From Oscillatoriophycideae cyanobacterium NC_groundwater_1537_Pr4_S-0.65um_50_18 (GTDB lineage: Bacteria; Cyanobacteriota; Cyanobacteriia; Elainellales; Elainellaceae), in the NCBI GenBank assembly GCA_016208305.1, contig JACQYI010000022.1, positions 1 through 64,000 of the forward strand: a DNA stretch of 64,000 bases, written 5' to 3'. Under the pieces are notes generated by a model, which did no database searches, was not told the origin of the DNA, and saw only the letters and a program-made list of their open reading frames with translations. A program made the translations under genes and the position numbers. The first letter of the stretch is position 1, and each line of letters opens with the position of its first letter. Below are positions 8,767-18,878 of this stretch, piece by piece.

Positions 8767-8907
8767 ATGGACTTTTTAACAGGTATTTTTGATGGGCTGG
8801 GTGGCATTAACTTTGAAGCGATCGCCCAGCTAACCATGCTGGCACTCATCGTTATTGCAGGGCCAGCAGTCATTTTTGTGCTGGCGCTTCGGGGCGGCGA
8901 CCTCTAG
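8767..8907 (+). CDS. psb30: Photosystem II protein Psb30 (Ycf12)
   Basis: A 46-residue single-helix protein. Its C-terminal part, [20 protein letters not shown] followed by ALRGGDL, is the typical Psb30/Ycf12 helix and stop-transfer tail. Psb30 sits at the periphery of the photosystem II core near PsbJ and cytochrome b559 and stabilises the complex. The ATG at 8767 has GGGAGG at 8757-8762 as a ribosome-binding site. This is about 13 residues longer at the N terminus than the shortest family members. A hairpin terminator follows at 8942. Confidence 0.9.
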   Translation: MDFLTGIFDGLGGINFEAIAQLTMLALIVIAGPAVIFVLALRGGDL

Positions 8908-8941
8908 ATAGATTTCTAGATATATAGAAAGGTGTGGACAG

Positions 8942-8987
8942 AGAACAGCGAGCCGATCCGTACTGCGATCGTCTGCTGTTCTTTTTT
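8942..8987 (+). terminator. Terminator after psb30
   Basis: AGAACAGC (8942-8949) pairs with GCTGTTCT (8975-8982), with a T run reaching 8987. The loop is long (25 nt) and may fold internally. It starts 35 bp after the psb30 stop. Confidence 0.65.
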
Positions 8988-9345
8988 GTGCAGCTTGTGC
9001 AGTTCTCGACCGGAACAATCCCCGCTTCAGATTTGCTGTGTGAGTTGCCCAGAAGGTTTACAGGTTATTCCTTCTAGACAATCAGCAACGGCTCTGACTC
9101 AGAATTCAAGGAATAACAGATATAAAATTTTCCTTAATAAATTAAGCTAGCCTGACTAAGGGTTTCTCTCGGGTTTTTACCTGAAACCTAGGCCTTTAGC
9201 GCCATCAATATCGATACAACATCCACAAAAAGCCTTGGAAAACCCTTCTAGAGCGATTCTTTTTTTTGTATCCGAGAAAACACCTAGAGATGTTTTCCGT
9301 GGGTAGATGTTAAGATTTCGGTGACTGTAGCGTCGAGGAACCGTC

Positions 9346-10338
9346 GTGATCCGCTCTGCCACTCTGGCTCTCCAGCCTTCTGTTTCCCCTGTTGCTGACA
9401 ATAGCCGCCTTCGGCTGTTTTCAGGGTCTGCTAACATCCCCCTGTCCCAAGAAGTTGGGCGATATTTGGGCATGGATTTAGGTCCTATGGTTCGCAAACG
9501 GTTTGCAGATGGCGAAATTTATATTCAGATTCAAGAATCGATTCGGGGCTGTGATGTCTATCTCATGCAGCCAACCTGCTGTCCCGTCAATGATCACTTG
9601 ATGGAATTGCTCATTATGGTCGATGCCTGTCGGCGGGCTTCGGCAAGGCAAATTACCGCAGTCATGCCCTATTATGGTTACGCTAGAGCCGATCGCAAAA
9701 CCGCAGGCCGAGAATCGATTACGGCCAAGCTGGTCGCCAACTTGATTACTCAGGCTGGGGCAAACCGCATCCTGGCGATGGATCTGCACTCAGCTCAAAT
9801 TCAGGGCTATTTTGACATTCCCTTCGATCATGTCTATGGGTCGCCCGTTGTACTGGACTATTTGCAGAACAAGCAGCTTGAGGATATTGTCGTTGTTTCC
9901 CCCGATGTGGGAGGCGTAGCGCGTGCCAGAGCCTTTGCCAAAAAGCTGGACGATGCGCCTTTGGCCATTATTGATAAACGCCGTCAGGCTCACAACGTCG
10001 CTGAAGTCATGAACGTGATTGGCGATGTCCGGGGCAAAACGGCGGTGCTGGTGGACGACATGATTGACACCGCTGGAACCATCTGCGAGGGGGCGCGACT
10101 GCTGCGTAAAGAAGGTGCTCGCCAAGTTTATGCCTGTGCGACCCATGCCGTATTTTCTCCTCCGGCGATCGAGCGTCTTTCTAGCGGTCTGTTTGAAGAG
10201 GTGATTGTCACCAACACCATTCCGATCGCAGAGGACAAGCGCTTTGCTCAGCTCACGATTCTTTCAGTTGCGAACCTGCTAGGTGAAACGATCTGGAGAA
10301 TTCATGAAGACAGCTCGGTCAGCAGCATGTTCCGATAG
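9346..10338 (+). CDS. prs: Ribose-phosphate pyrophosphokinase
   Basis: A 330-residue PRPP synthetase that makes 5-phosphoribosyl 1-diphosphate from ribose 5-phosphate and ATP, for nucleotide, His, Trp and NAD synthesis. Visible family features are RKRFADGEIYIQIQESIRG, YGYARADRKTAGRESITAKL (catalytic flexible loop), MDLHSAQIQGYFDIP and the PRPP-binding loop VLVDDMIDTAGT near residue 230. The first ~20 residues are an extension common in cyanobacteria. The start is GTG at 9346, supported by GAGGAA at 9335-9340. A terminator follows at 10361. Confidence 0.96.
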   Translation: MIRSATLALQPSVSPVADNSRLRLFSGSANIPLSQEVGRYLGMDLGPMVRKRFADGEIYIQIQESIRGCDVYLMQPTCCPVNDHLMELLIMVDACRRASARQITAVMPYYGYARADRKTAGRESITAKLVANLITQAGANRILAMDLHSAQIQGYFDIPFDHVYGSPVVLDYLQNKQLEDIVVVSPDVGGVARARAFAKKLDDAPLAIIDKRRQAHNVAEVMNVIGDVRGKTAVLVDDMIDTAGTICEGARLLRKEGARQVYACATHAVFSPPAIERLSSGLFEEVIVTNTIPIAEDKRFAQLTILSVANLLGETIWRIHEDSSVSSMFR

Positions 10339-10360
10339 AACTCCACTTTAAGCCGCAATG

Positions 10361-10404
10361 AAGCCCCAGAAACTCGCTACAGAGTAGTTTCTGGGGCTTT
10401 ATTT
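10361..10404 (+). terminator. Terminator after prs
   Basis: AAGCCCCAGAAACT (10361-10374) pairs with AGTTTCTGGGGCTT (10386-10399) without mismatch, followed by TATTT. It lies between the convergent prs and leuB genes and could act for both, though the U tract is better on the prs strand. Confidence 0.85.
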
Positions 10405-10427
10405 GTATCCCTCTTACCCTGCAGCTC

Positions 10428-11510
10428 TTACCCTAAAGCTTGAATCAGCGCTGCACCCATTTCCTTGCAGCCCACAGGTTTCATGCCAGGAGACATAATA
10501 TCACCCGTGCGGTAGCCTTCATCTAGCACCGTCATTACTGCTTGCTCTAGGCGATCGCTCGCTTCGGGTTCATCTAGTCCATAGCGCATCATCATGGCGG
10601 CACTGAGAACCTGTGCTAAGGGATTTGCCTTGTCCTGCCCAGCAATATCAGGTGCAGAGCCATGTACAGGCTCAAAGACGCCAGGGCCAGAGGAGCCAAG
10701 GCTGGCAGAAGGCAACATGCCGATACTACCCGTCAGCATGGCGGCAGCATCAGACAAGATATCGCCAAACAGATTGCCCGTCACGATCGTGTCAAATTGC
10801 TTTGGAGAACGTACCAACTGCATGGCGGCATTGTCCACATACAGATGCGATAGCTCTACGTCTGGATAGTCAGCGCTGAGTTGGGTGATGCGATCGCGCC
10901 AGAGCTGCGAGACTTCTAGCACATTGGCTTTGTCTACCGAGCAAAGCTTGCTACCGCGTTTGCGGGCTGCCTCAAAGGCAACTTTGCCAATGCGATCGAT
11001 TTCACTCTCGGAGTAAACCATCGTGTTCACGCCGCGTTTTTCGCCCGTCTCGCTGGTGAAAATGCCCTTGGGCTGCCCAAAGTAGATGCCACCCGTTAAC
11101 TCTCGCACCACCATAATATCTACGCCTTCTACGACCTCGCGCTTGAGCGTTGAGGCATCTACCAACTGCGGCAAGATTTTGGCAGGGCGCAGGTTGGCGA
11201 AGAGTCCCAATCCGGCACGCAAACCCAGCAGGCCCCGCTCCGGGCGAATGTTATTGGGTAACGTGTCCCATTTGTAGCCACCAATTGCCGCCAGCAAAAC
11301 GGCATCGCTATCTTTGCAAATCTCTAGCGTCTCGGCAGGCAGAGGGTCGCCTGTGGCATCGATTGCCGCTCCACCTATCAGCGCTTCTTTAAAGCTAAAT
11401 TGCAGATCGAGCTGCTCCCCGACGCGCTTCAGCACGGCTACCGTCACCTCCATAATTTCGGGGCCGATACCATCGCCAGGGAGAAGGGTTATGCGGTAGT
11501 GCTTTGTCAT
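10428..11510 (-). CDS. leuB: 3-isopropylmalate dehydrogenase
   Basis: A 360-residue NAD-dependent enzyme of leucine synthesis that oxidises and decarboxylates 3-isopropylmalate. The N terminus [14 protein letters not shown], the substrate-binding [21 protein letters not shown], the tyrosine-containing [11 protein letters not shown], the catalytic lysine in [10 protein letters not shown], the metal-binding aspartates near [10 protein letters not shown] and [12 protein letters not shown], and the cofactor loop [16 protein letters not shown] are all present. The length is normal. The gene stands alone; no other leucine gene is adjacent. The 5' leader (11511-11580) has no obvious attenuator. Confidence 0.97.
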   Translation of the reverse strand: MTKHYRITLLPGDGIGPEIMEVTVAVLKRVGEQLDLQFSFKEALIGGAAIDATGDPLPAETLEICKDSDAVLLAAIGGYKWDTLPNNIRPERGLLGLRAGLGLFANLRPAKILPQLVDASTLKREVVEGVDIMVVRELTGGIYFGQPKGIFTSETGEKRGVNTMVYSESEIDRIGKVAFEAARKRGSKLCSVDKANVLEVSQLWRDRITQLSADYPDVELSHLYVDNAAMQLVRSPKQFDTIVTGNLFGDILSDAAAMLTGSIGMLPSASLGSSGPGVFEPVHGSAPDIAGQDKANPLAQVLSAAMMMRYGLDEPEASDRLEQAVMTVLDEGYRTGDIMSPGMKPVGCKEMGAALIQALG

Positions 11511-11626
11511 GGATCGTAAAAGATGGATTGTAAAAGAAAGAAGAGTCGGGTGAGCGATTCAGTATTTTATCTCAAATGTGAATCTCAAAGTCGAGATCAA
11601 TCAGCCCCCCAGCAGTTCTCATCCTG

Positions 11627-11698
11627 AATTTCATATCGGGGAGTTCGCGCCCAAAGCTTGAAAGGAGCCAGCCTGCGGCTAACTCTTTTCAGGCTTTG
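11627..11698. repeat. Dispersed palindromic element, copy A
   Basis: AATTTCATATCGGGGAG (11627-11643) is followed by an imperfect hairpin with arms CAAAGC-TTGAAA and TTTTCAGGCTTTG (11652-11698). The same 17-bp head and the same kind of hairpin recur at 23041-23116. Both lie between genes. Confidence 0.75.
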
Positions 11699-11718
11699 AG
11701 GAGAAATAAGAATCGCGA

Positions 11719-12039
11719 TCAGCCACCGGGCAAGTTGGGGAATCCATCTTGCAACAAAAATTCAATTTGAGGCATTAGCGGGTCTTGCACTACGCCTACG
11801 CCAATAAATCCCCATCGTTGCAAGACAGACTTGAGCTGAGTGCCCGGAATGGACTCCACTGAAAACCGATGGGCAACTTCTCCACCGTGGGTGTTGAGAT
11901 AGCTGAGGGCATCGGCATGTTCTTTAAACATCAGCAGGTAGCCTGCATCAGGAGGCGCATCTCCTTTAGGTTTGGTACGCGCCACCAGGTACTGACCATC
12001 TGCTCTGGAACGAACGAGATAAAAGATTTGGGAAAGCAT
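11719..12039 (-). CDS. Conserved hypothetical protein, 106 residues
   Basis: A small soluble protein, IFYLVRSRADGQYLVARTKP at the N terminus and EFLLQDGFPNLPGG at the C terminus, with balanced composition and no membrane segment. I recognise no named domain. Its reading frame and codon use resemble its neighbours, and it is divergent from the HdrB-like gene with 143 bp between them. I propose no function. Confidence 0.65.
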   Translation of the reverse strand: MLSQIFYLVRSRADGQYLVARTKPKGDAPPDAGYLLMFKEHADALSYLNTHGGEVAHRFSVESIPGTQLKSVLQRWGFIGVGVVQDPLMPQIEFLLQDGFPNLPGG

Positions 12040-12181
12040 TAGATCGCAAACCGCTGGGAATTGTACTAGTAAATCTACCCTAAAATCTTCCTGCGACTCT
12101 TAAGGGAGTGTGATAAGACAGGCATTCGGCCAGCAAAGACCGCATGATAGAGAAGAGAGGACTACACAAGATACAAGATTC

Positions 12182-13078
12182 ATGACTTTAAAGTATGCCT
12201 ATTTCCCAGGTTGCGTAGCCCAGGGAGCCTGCCGAGAGTTGTATATGTCTACGCGATCGCTCACTCAAGCGCTAGGCATTGAGCTAATCGAGCTAAAGAA
12301 AGCCTCCTGTTGCGGTTCCGGCACCTTCAAAGAAGATTCTCAGCTCCTCGAAGATACGGTGAACGCCCGCAACATTGCCTTGGCTGAATCACTCAATCTG
12401 CCCTTGCTCACCCATTGCAGCACCTGTCAGGGCGTTATTGGGCATGTGGATGAGCGGCTCAAAGCAGCCCAGCAAGATGATCCCGCTTACCTCGCTCAAG
12501 TTAACGGTCTACTGAAGCAGGAAGGCTGTTCTCCCTACCAAGGCAGCACCGAAGTTAAGCATCTGCTATGGGCGCTAGTGGCAGATTTTGGCATCGAAGC
12601 GCTTCAGCAGCGCGTCACCCACAAGCTAGCCGGTTTGAAATGCGCCGCCTTTTATGGCTGCTATCTGCTGCGTGCTCAAGATCATCTGCCCTACGACGAT
12701 CCCTATAACCCGCAGTCTATGGAGCGCTTGTTTGAGGCCGTTGGGGCAACGCCTATCTATTATCGGGGGCGAACCCAGTGCTGCGGCTGGCCGTTGTCGA
12801 GCTATGCCACAACAGAATCTTTCAAGATGGCAGGCGGACATATCCAGGAGGCGATCGCCTCTGGAGCCGATTGTATTGTGACACCTTGTCCCCTTTGCCA
12901 TCTCAATCTCGATTCGCGTCAGCCGGAAGTTGAACGGGTTGTGGGGCAAGAGTTAGGGCTGCCTGTGCTGCACCTGCCGCAGCTGGTGGCGCTGGCGCTG
13001 GGAATCTCGCCCAAAGAGCTAGGACTCGATCGGCATGTGGTGTCAACTCAATCCGTCTTAGACAAGTTAGGGGTCTAG
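12182..13078 (+). CDS. HdrB-like cysteine-rich (CCG-domain) protein
   Basis: A 298-residue protein with two CCG cysteine domains, as in subunit B of heterodisulfide reductase and in the unusual succinate dehydrogenase subunit SdhE/SdhC. Domain 1 has YFPGC, SCCGSG and CSTCQG. Domain 2 has FYGCYLL, TQCCGWPL and CPLCHLN. Such domains bind a noncubane [4Fe-4S] cluster that breaks disulfides or links electron flow. The ATG at 12182 (MTLKYAYFPGC) fits homologues; an upstream ATG at 12110 would add 24 non-conserved residues. No HdrA, HdrC, flavoprotein or SDH partner lies next to it, so the electron donor is unknown. Confidence 0.85.
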   Translation: MTLKYAYFPGCVAQGACRELYMSTRSLTQALGIELIELKKASCCGSGTFKEDSQLLEDTVNARNIALAESLNLPLLTHCSTCQGVIGHVDERLKAAQQDDPAYLAQVNGLLKQEGCSPYQGSTEVKHLLWALVADFGIEALQQRVTHKLAGLKCAAFYGCYLLRAQDHLPYDDPYNPQSMERLFEAVGATPIYYRGRTQCCGWPLSSYATTESFKMAGGHIQEAIASGADCIVTPCPLCHLNLDSRQPEVERVVGQELGLPVLHLPQLVALALGISPKELGLDRHVVSTQSVLDKLGV

Positions 13079-13200
13079 ACATTCCGCTACAGGTAGAGAA
13101 AATTAGAAATTTCTACGCTATATCTGCCGCTTTTGTCTGTCAGAAGTGCTCCAAAGATCTATGATTAAAAGCACTTATTCTTTTTTTGGAGTAATGGGCT

Positions 13201-14829
13201 GTGGACGATCGGCAGATAGGACTGGCACGTCAGGGAGATGCAATCGCGATCGCCCAACTGATTCAAAGAGCGATTTTAAACCCGACCATTCAGGTGAGCA
13301 CATTACGACAAAGCGGCGATTTGCAGGTGCTGCTGGAATCCTCGCGCTTGCCCGATCGCCAGTTGGCTCGCATCGTGTACGCAACGCTGCTGGGCTTGGG
13401 TTCGCCTGCGATCCAATCTCTGCGGGTTTCTGGCAAGCAGGGAGAGCAAACCGTATGGACGCAGAAATTTTTGCTAAAAGATGTCCTGCCAAACGATGGA
13501 GGAGCAACGGCCAGCAATCCAGTGAAGCGCGATCGCGTCGCTTTGACGCCCCCCCTCACGGCGGCTCCTTCCCGTTTCCCCACTCTTCACCCCAAAACCT
13601 CCCAATTTCTGCTGCCGACTCTCCTCACCAGTTTTCTGGCTGGAGCTGGCTTGGGCTACCTGGCTCAGCGTCAAGCGCATAGCCAAATCCCGAAGGGTCA
13701 AGCCCAGGATCAGACCGAAGTTGCTGCACCCACGTCAGCCAGGATAGCGTTGACTCCTGATTTAGCTGCTCGCCAATCTCCAGTCAGCGCTGCGCCCGCT
13801 GCTCTGCCTGCTGCAACAGAGCCAGTTCAAAGTCCTGAGCCAGCCAGTCTAGCGAGTCTTATCATTTCTATCAAAGCCGTAGGAGACATCGTGCCGGGAA
13901 CCAATTACCCAGGCGATCGCCTGCCTGCTGATGGCGGACAGTGGCTATTTGATGGGGTCAAGCCCTACTTTGCAGGGGCAGATATTTTGTTTGGCAACTT
14001 TGAAAGCACGCTGACAGATTATCCCTACAGTGCTAAAGATATCAGTCAGGGTATGACCTTTGCCTTCCGCACGCCTCCTGCCTTTGCCAATGTCTTAAAA
14101 GATGTGGGCTTCAACGTCTTGAGCGTGGCAAACAATCACTCTTTTGACTTTTCCGATCAGGGCTTTGCTGACACGATCGCCCATATTGAACAGACCGGAA
14201 TGAAGGCAATCGGTCAGAAAGGGAAGATTTCCTATCTCACGGTCAAAGGCGTACCGATCGCCTTCATTGGCTTTAGCTATTTGCCCGATCACAACTGGAT
14301 GCTGGATTTAGATGAAGCCAGAGCCTTGGTGGATGAAGCCAAAAAACAGGCTCAGGTTGTTGTGATTTCAGTTCATGCCGGGGCGGAAGGGAGCGATGCG
14401 ATGAACACACCCGATCGCTCGGAGCAGTTTTTTGGCGAAGATCGCGGCAACTCCGTTCTGTTTGCCCATGCCATGATCGATCAAGGTGCAAGTCTGGTCT
14501 TGGGGCATGGACCGCATGTGCCGCGATCGCTAGAACTCTACAAGAGCCGACTGATTGCCTATTCTCTAGGTAACTTCATTGGCTATCGCACGCTGTCGAG
14601 TCAGGGGGTTTTAGGCAACTCTATGATTTTGCAAGCCGATTTGAATAGCGAGGGTCGGTTTGTCGGTGGCAAAGTGATTCCGGTGCTTCTAGATGCCAAC
14701 GGGGTTCCCTATGTGGATGACAGCTTCCGCAGCGTTAGCTTTGTACGGAATTTGATTGAAAGTGACTTCCCAGTCACACCGCTGCTAATTGACGATGCGG
14801 GAACCTTGATTATCAACGAGGCGAAGTAA
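13201..14829 (+). CDS. CapA-family (PGA_cap metallophosphatase-fold) membrane protein
   Basis: A 542-residue protein. Residues 1-100 are a small N-terminal domain (RQIGLARQGDAIAIAQLIQR, seen fused to several cyanobacterial proteins). One hydrophobic helix lies near 137-155 (LLPTLLTSFLAGAGLGYLAQ), then a Pro/Ala-rich linker. Residues 218-530 form a CapA domain, with VGDIVPGTNYP, FGNFESTLTD, VANNHSFDFSDQG, VVISVHAGAE and LGHGPHVPRSLELY, the metal-binding Asp/Asn/His positions of the calcineurin-like fold. CapA proteins act in poly-gamma-glutamate or envelope polymer metabolism, but no CapB/C partner is present, so the substrate is open. The start is GTG at 13201. Confidence 0.85.
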   Translation: MDDRQIGLARQGDAIAIAQLIQRAILNPTIQVSTLRQSGDLQVLLESSRLPDRQLARIVYATLLGLGSPAIQSLRVSGKQGEQTVWTQKFLLKDVLPNDGGATASNPVKRDRVALTPPLTAAPSRFPTLHPKTSQFLLPTLLTSFLAGAGLGYLAQRQAHSQIPKGQAQDQTEVAAPTSARIALTPDLAARQSPVSAAPAALPAATEPVQSPEPASLASLIISIKAVGDIVPGTNYPGDRLPADGGQWLFDGVKPYFAGADILFGNFESTLTDYPYSAKDISQGMTFAFRTPPAFANVLKDVGFNVLSVANNHSFDFSDQGFADTIAHIEQTGMKAIGQKGKISYLTVKGVPIAFIGFSYLPDHNWMLDLDEARALVDEAKKQAQVVVISVHAGAEGSDAMNTPDRSEQFFGEDRGNSVLFAHAMIDQGASLVLGHGPHVPRSLELYKSRLIAYSLGNFIGYRTLSSQGVLGNSMILQADLNSEGRFVGGKVIPVLLDANGVPYVDDSFRSVSFVRNLIESDFPVTPLLIDDAGTLIINEAK

Positions 14830-14871
14830 AAAAATAGGTTTCCTGGGCAATATCCAGGAAACCTATTTTTT
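14830..14871 (+). terminator. Strong, probably bidirectional terminator between the capA-like gene and dnaK
   Basis: Arms at 14830-14846 and 14854-14870 match without mismatch (core AGGTTTCCTGG), with an A run before and a T run after. It begins just after the capA-like stop and lies 67 bp from the convergent dnaK stop. Confidence 0.88.
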
Positions 14872-14937
14872 GAGTAGGGGTGAGGCGCACTGCGCCTCAC
14901 CTCTTAGTAGTTGTGAGCTAGTAGCGATCGCCTGAGA

Positions 14938-16836
14938 CTATTTGTCTTCAGAGAACTCAGCGTCAATGACATCGTCACCGCCATCCGGAGCCGGAGCGCC
15001 AGCTTCAGGGTCGCCCATGCCTTCGCTGCCAGGAGCGCCACCTTGATAGAGGCTACTGCCGATTGTGTACAGCACCTGCTGGAGTTCGGTCGTCAAGGAC
15101 TTGATCTTATCAAAGTCTTCTTGAGTGACGGCATCGCGCAGATTTTTCACAAGCTCATCGACTTTAGTCTTCTCTTCAGCAGGCACCTTGTCGCCCAAAT
15201 CAGTCATCTGCTTCTCGGCTTGGTAAGCCAAAGAGTCAGCCTGATTCTTCAGGTCGATGCGTTCACGACGCTCTTTGTCTGTCGAGGCGTTGTTTTCCGC
15301 ATCGCGCACCATTCTTTCCACTTCGTCGGAAGGCAGCGTCGAAGCACCTGTGATGCTAATTGACTGCTCTTTGCCAGTGCCCTTGTCTTTGGCGCGCACG
15401 TTCAAAATGCCGTTTGCGTCAATGTCAAAGGTGACTTCAATCTGAGGCACGCCACGGGGAGCTGGCGGAATACCATCCAGACGGAAGGTTCCCAAGCTCT
15501 TGTTGTCATTCGACATTTCCCGTTCGCCTTGCAGAATATGAATTTCTACATTGCTCTGGCCGTCTGCCGCCGTCGAGAAGACTTCTGATTTTTTGGTGGG
15601 GATCGTTGTGTTGCGAGGAATGATCTTAGTCATAACACCGCCCAAGGTTTCTACGCCCAAAGAGAGCGGAGTCACGTCAAGCAGCAGAATGTCTTTGACT
15701 TCACCCGCCAGTACGCCCGCCTGAATGGCCGCACCGACTGCAACAACCTCATCAGGGTTAACGGTTTGGTTAGGATCCCTACCGAGAATGCGCTTCACCA
15801 GCTCCTGCACAGCAGGAATCCGGGTAGAACCCCCCACCAAGACGACTTCGTCAATGTTGGTCTTGTCCTTTTTGGCATCGCGCATCGAATTTTCGACCGG
15901 AATGCGGCAGCGATCGATCAAATCAGAGCAAAGCTCCTCAAATTTGGCGCGTGTCAGCGTGGTATCAAGGTGCTTGGGGCCATCCTGCGTTGCGGTAATA
16001 AAGGGCAGGTTGATCTCAGCTTGAGTTACGCTAGATAGCTCAATCTTGGCTTTTTCGGCGGCTTCAGTGAGGCGCTGCAATGCCTGCTTATCTTTACGCA
16101 GGTCAATCCCTTCGGCACTGCGGAAGCCTTCGGCTAAGAAGTCAACGATCTTTTTGTCAAAGTCGTCACCGCCTAAGTGAGTGTCACCTGAAGTAGACAG
16201 CACTTCAAACACGCCATCGCCTACTTCTAGAATCGATACGTCGAACGTACCACCCCCCAAGTCAAAGACGAGAACCGTTTCGTTGCTCTTTTTGTCTAGA
16301 CCGTAGGCCAGAGAGGCAGCGGTAGGCTCGTTAATGATCCGCAGCACTTCCAAACCCGCAATCTTACCTGCGTCTTTGGTGGCTTGCCGCTGCGAGTCGT
16401 TAAAGTATGCCGGAACGGTAATCACCGCTTGGGTCACATCTTCACCGAGATACTTACTGGCATCTTCCTTGAGTTTCCGCAAGACCTGAGCCGAGATTTC
16501 TTCAGGGGAAAACTGTTTGCTTTGAGCGGGGCAGTCGATTTTGACATTGCCGCCCACATTCAGAACTTTATAAGCGACTTCGGTGGCTTCATTGGTAATC
16601 TCGTCAAAGCGCCGACCAATGAACCGCTTCACGGAGTAGAAGGTATTATCCGTGTTCATCACAGCCTGACGCTTGGCAATTTGACCCACCAAGCGATCGC
16701 CATTTTTGGCGTATGCCACTACAGAAGGCGTAGTGCGAAACCCTTCGGCGTTGGCGATAACGGTGGGCTTTCCTCCCTCCATAACTGCAACGCACGAGTT
16801 GGTCGTCCCTAAGTCGATTCCAACAACCTTTGCCAT
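14938..16836 (-). CDS. dnaK: Chaperone protein DnaK (Hsp70)
   Basis: A 632-residue Hsp70. The ATPase domain shows [55 protein letters not shown] and [14 protein letters not shown]. The substrate domain starts near [20 protein letters not shown], and the acidic C terminus ends [11 protein letters not shown], the type bound by co-chaperones. This C-terminal form and the high similarity to plastid Hsp70 suggest the essential DnaK2 class of cyanobacteria. No grpE or dnaJ lies next to it. No CIRCE element (TTAGCACTC inverted repeat) is visible in the 650-bp upstream gap. Confidence 0.97.
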   Translation of the reverse strand: MAKVVGIDLGTTNSCVAVMEGGKPTVIANAEGFRTTPSVVAYAKNGDRLVGQIAKRQAVMNTDNTFYSVKRFIGRRFDEITNEATEVAYKVLNVGGNVKIDCPAQSKQFSPEEISAQVLRKLKEDASKYLGEDVTQAVITVPAYFNDSQRQATKDAGKIAGLEVLRIINEPTAASLAYGLDKKSNETVLVFDLGGGTFDVSILEVGDGVFEVLSTSGDTHLGGDDFDKKIVDFLAEGFRSAEGIDLRKDKQALQRLTEAAEKAKIELSSVTQAEINLPFITATQDGPKHLDTTLTRAKFEELCSDLIDRCRIPVENSMRDAKKDKTNIDEVVLVGGSTRIPAVQELVKRILGRDPNQTVNPDEVVAVGAAIQAGVLAGEVKDILLLDVTPLSLGVETLGGVMTKIIPRNTTIPTKKSEVFSTAADGQSNVEIHILQGEREMSNDNKSLGTFRLDGIPPAPRGVPQIEVTFDIDANGILNVRAKDKGTGKEQSISITGASTLPSDEVERMVRDAENNASTDKERRERIDLKNQADSLAYQAEKQMTDLGDKVPAEEKTKVDELVKNLRDAVTQEDFDKIKSLTTELQQVLYTIGSSLYQGGAPGSEGMGDPEAGAPAPDGGDDVIDAEFSEDK

Positions 16837-17486
16837 AAAACGATTACTCCGGTTCTAACGTAGCTCTATGCTTTTTTACTAACTCGCCTTTGGTGGCTAG
16901 CCTTTGCCAACTAGCCTCGACTCACATGCTCTAGGACAGCGACAAATTCTCAACTTTCCATAAGGTATGAGAAAGACTTCCTAGTACCCCTGATCACCAA
17001 TATTGGTACAGCATTGAATGGCAGTACAGAATGATTGTACGAATGCAATATATGAATGCCGTGACAGTATGAACGGGCAGCAATTGCCGCACTACTTATA
17101 TACTGTGTACCTTTAGCCATCTGATGAAGGGGTGTTTACCGAACAAGAGATTGGACGGTTTGAAAATTTTAGATTCCAGCCCTTAGATTTTGAATTGAAG
17201 ACAGCAGAAAAAATTCTTATCTGGAGCCTCAAGCTTCAAGTTAAATCTAAGATCTCAATCTCCTAAACTAGTTCAATGCTCTCAGTTTAAGGATTTTAAC
17301 GATCGCCGGAATTGGGGTGAACCGTAAAGAATGGGGGTGTTTGCCGCCTGTAGAGGCGTAAAGCAGCGATTCACACCTCCCAAAAAGCATTTATGTCAGC
17401 TCATTCGATCGAAAATTGGAGTCTTGTGGGGCATGGAGCGCGTCACAAAACTCTAAAAAACTGGATTCCCAGTCTACCGAAGCTCT
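16837..17486. other. 650-bp intergenic region upstream of dnaK
   Basis: No supported gene is visible. It should hold the dnaK promoter, and it follows the DUF3084 gene, which ends at 17487 on the same strand. Around 16998-17045 the trinucleotide-like GTACAG/GTACA motif recurs three times at roughly 18-20 bp spacing (GGTACAGCATTG, AGTACAGAATG, TGTACGAATGC). It might be a regulator site, but no known heat-shock element matches. Confidence 0.4.
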
Positions 17487-18878
17487 CTACTGGGTACTAA
17501 ATAGGGTTTGTCCATTTTGCACTGCTCTTAAGTCAAAGCGAATTCCAGCGGTGTAGGCATCCTCGGCGGCGATCGCTTGAATATCAACAGACTGACCAAC
17601 CTGCTTGAGCTGATCCAAAAAGCTGTATAGGCGATCGCGATTGGCAATTTCAATGGTTTCGGGCAAAATTCCGGCCTGTCGCGCTCGAAATTGAGCCGCT
17701 GTAATCATTTGATTAATACGCATCTTGAGTTCATCTTCTGGCATCGTTTGAGGGGCGACAGTTGTGGCCGCAACCACCTCACCTTGGCGGTACACAAGCT
17801 GATTGGGAATGGCGCTAACGTTAACCTGCACACAGTCTTGCCCTGCCAGTACACAGGGTTCACCGACTACATAATTGCCGTCTGATAAAACCCGAATCAC
17901 ATAGACTTTGCCATCTTGAATCTGGTTGATGATCTGCTCAGCTTCAGCATTGGTGATTTGAATAATTTGATCCACAACATCGGTCGTATCGGGGCGAAGG
18001 CGTTGAGCCGCCCGGACATTGGCAGACTGTAAAAGTTGATTTAGCACTTCGCGGGCAGCCGCAGGTTCATTGACCCGAACGGCACCAGCCGCCAGGGTTT
18101 GATTGCGGAGAATGGCAACGTTGCCTTGCCGCAAGTCTTGATATTCTTGCTCTAACGACTGGTACTGGCGATCGAGGAGATCAATTTCTTGCTGAAGTGA
18201 ACTACGCTGCACCTCAAGCTGCCGCAGTTCACCCTCGCGTGCAGCAATGGCCCGATCGCGCTGGGCAATTTCTTGATCGCGTTGGGCAATCTGGCCTTTA
18301 ACCTCATCGCGCTGGCGGACTAGCTCTTGGCGATCGGTCTGAAGCGTTTGAATCTCAGTTTTGAGGATAGCCGCCTGCTGCGAGATGGAGCCTAGAAGGC
18401 TTTGGGCTTGTTGATAGTTGGACTGAATCTGCTGAAGCTGCGATTGGGTGCTGTTTAACTGCTCCTCAGTGCGAGCTTGTCTGTCGATCGCCGCCCGCAG
18501 CGATTGGTTGATCCGCTCTAATCGCCGTTGAGCCGCAGACTGCTGGCGGCGGGCATTTTGAAGCCGCTGCTCCGTTTTGCCCTGCTCCGATTTCGCCTGG
18601 GTTAGCGCATCCTGGGTCGATTCCAAGTCATTTTGAATCTTTTCAAGTTCAAACACGCCTGTGCGGAGCTGATCGCTGACCGCAAATAAGATGCCTAGCG
18701 TTGATGCCGAAATAATACCCCCTGTGAGAATCGTAATCAAAGTTGCCGTCTTACGGGGACGCAGATTAAACAACGTCAGCCGCGCTTTGCCCACTTTCGT
18801 ACCCAGGCGATCGCCCACCGTGGCGATTACCCCTCCCAGTATTAGCACCGCTACAATCAAGACCAGTCCTGTGGTCAT
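17487..18878 (-). CDS. DUF3084 coiled-coil membrane protein
   Basis: A 463-residue member of DUF3084, found mainly in cyanobacteria. It has an N-terminal helix (LVLIVAVLILGGVIATVGD), then VGKARLTLFNLRPRKTATLITILTGGIISASTLG with a second helix. A long coiled coil of about 180 residues rich in Gln, Glu and Arg (residues 75-260) follows, then a C-terminal globular domain with INAEAEQIINQIQ- and YVVGEPCVLAGQDCVQVNV-type segments. The architecture suggests an anchored periplasmic or cytoplasmic spacer protein. No activity is known to me. Confidence 0.85.
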   Translation of the reverse strand: MTTGLVLIVAVLILGGVIATVGDRLGTKVGKARLTLFNLRPRKTATLITILTGGIISASTLGILFAVSDQLRTGVFELEKIQNDLESTQDALTQAKSEQGKTEQRLQNARRQQSAAQRRLERINQSLRAAIDRQARTEEQLNSTQSQLQQIQSNYQQAQSLLGSISQQAAILKTEIQTLQTDRQELVRQRDEVKGQIAQRDQEIAQRDRAIAAREGELRQLEVQRSSLQQEIDLLDRQYQSLEQEYQDLRQGNVAILRNQTLAAGAVRVNEPAAAREVLNQLLQSANVRAAQRLRPDTTDVVDQIIQITNAEAEQIINQIQDGKVYVIRVLSDGNYVVGEPCVLAGQDCVQVNVSAIPNQLVYRQGEVVAATTVAPQTMPEDELKMRINQMITAAQFRARQAGILPETIEIANRDRLYSFLDQLKQVGQSVDIQAIAAEDAYTAGIRFDLRAVQNGQTLFSTQ

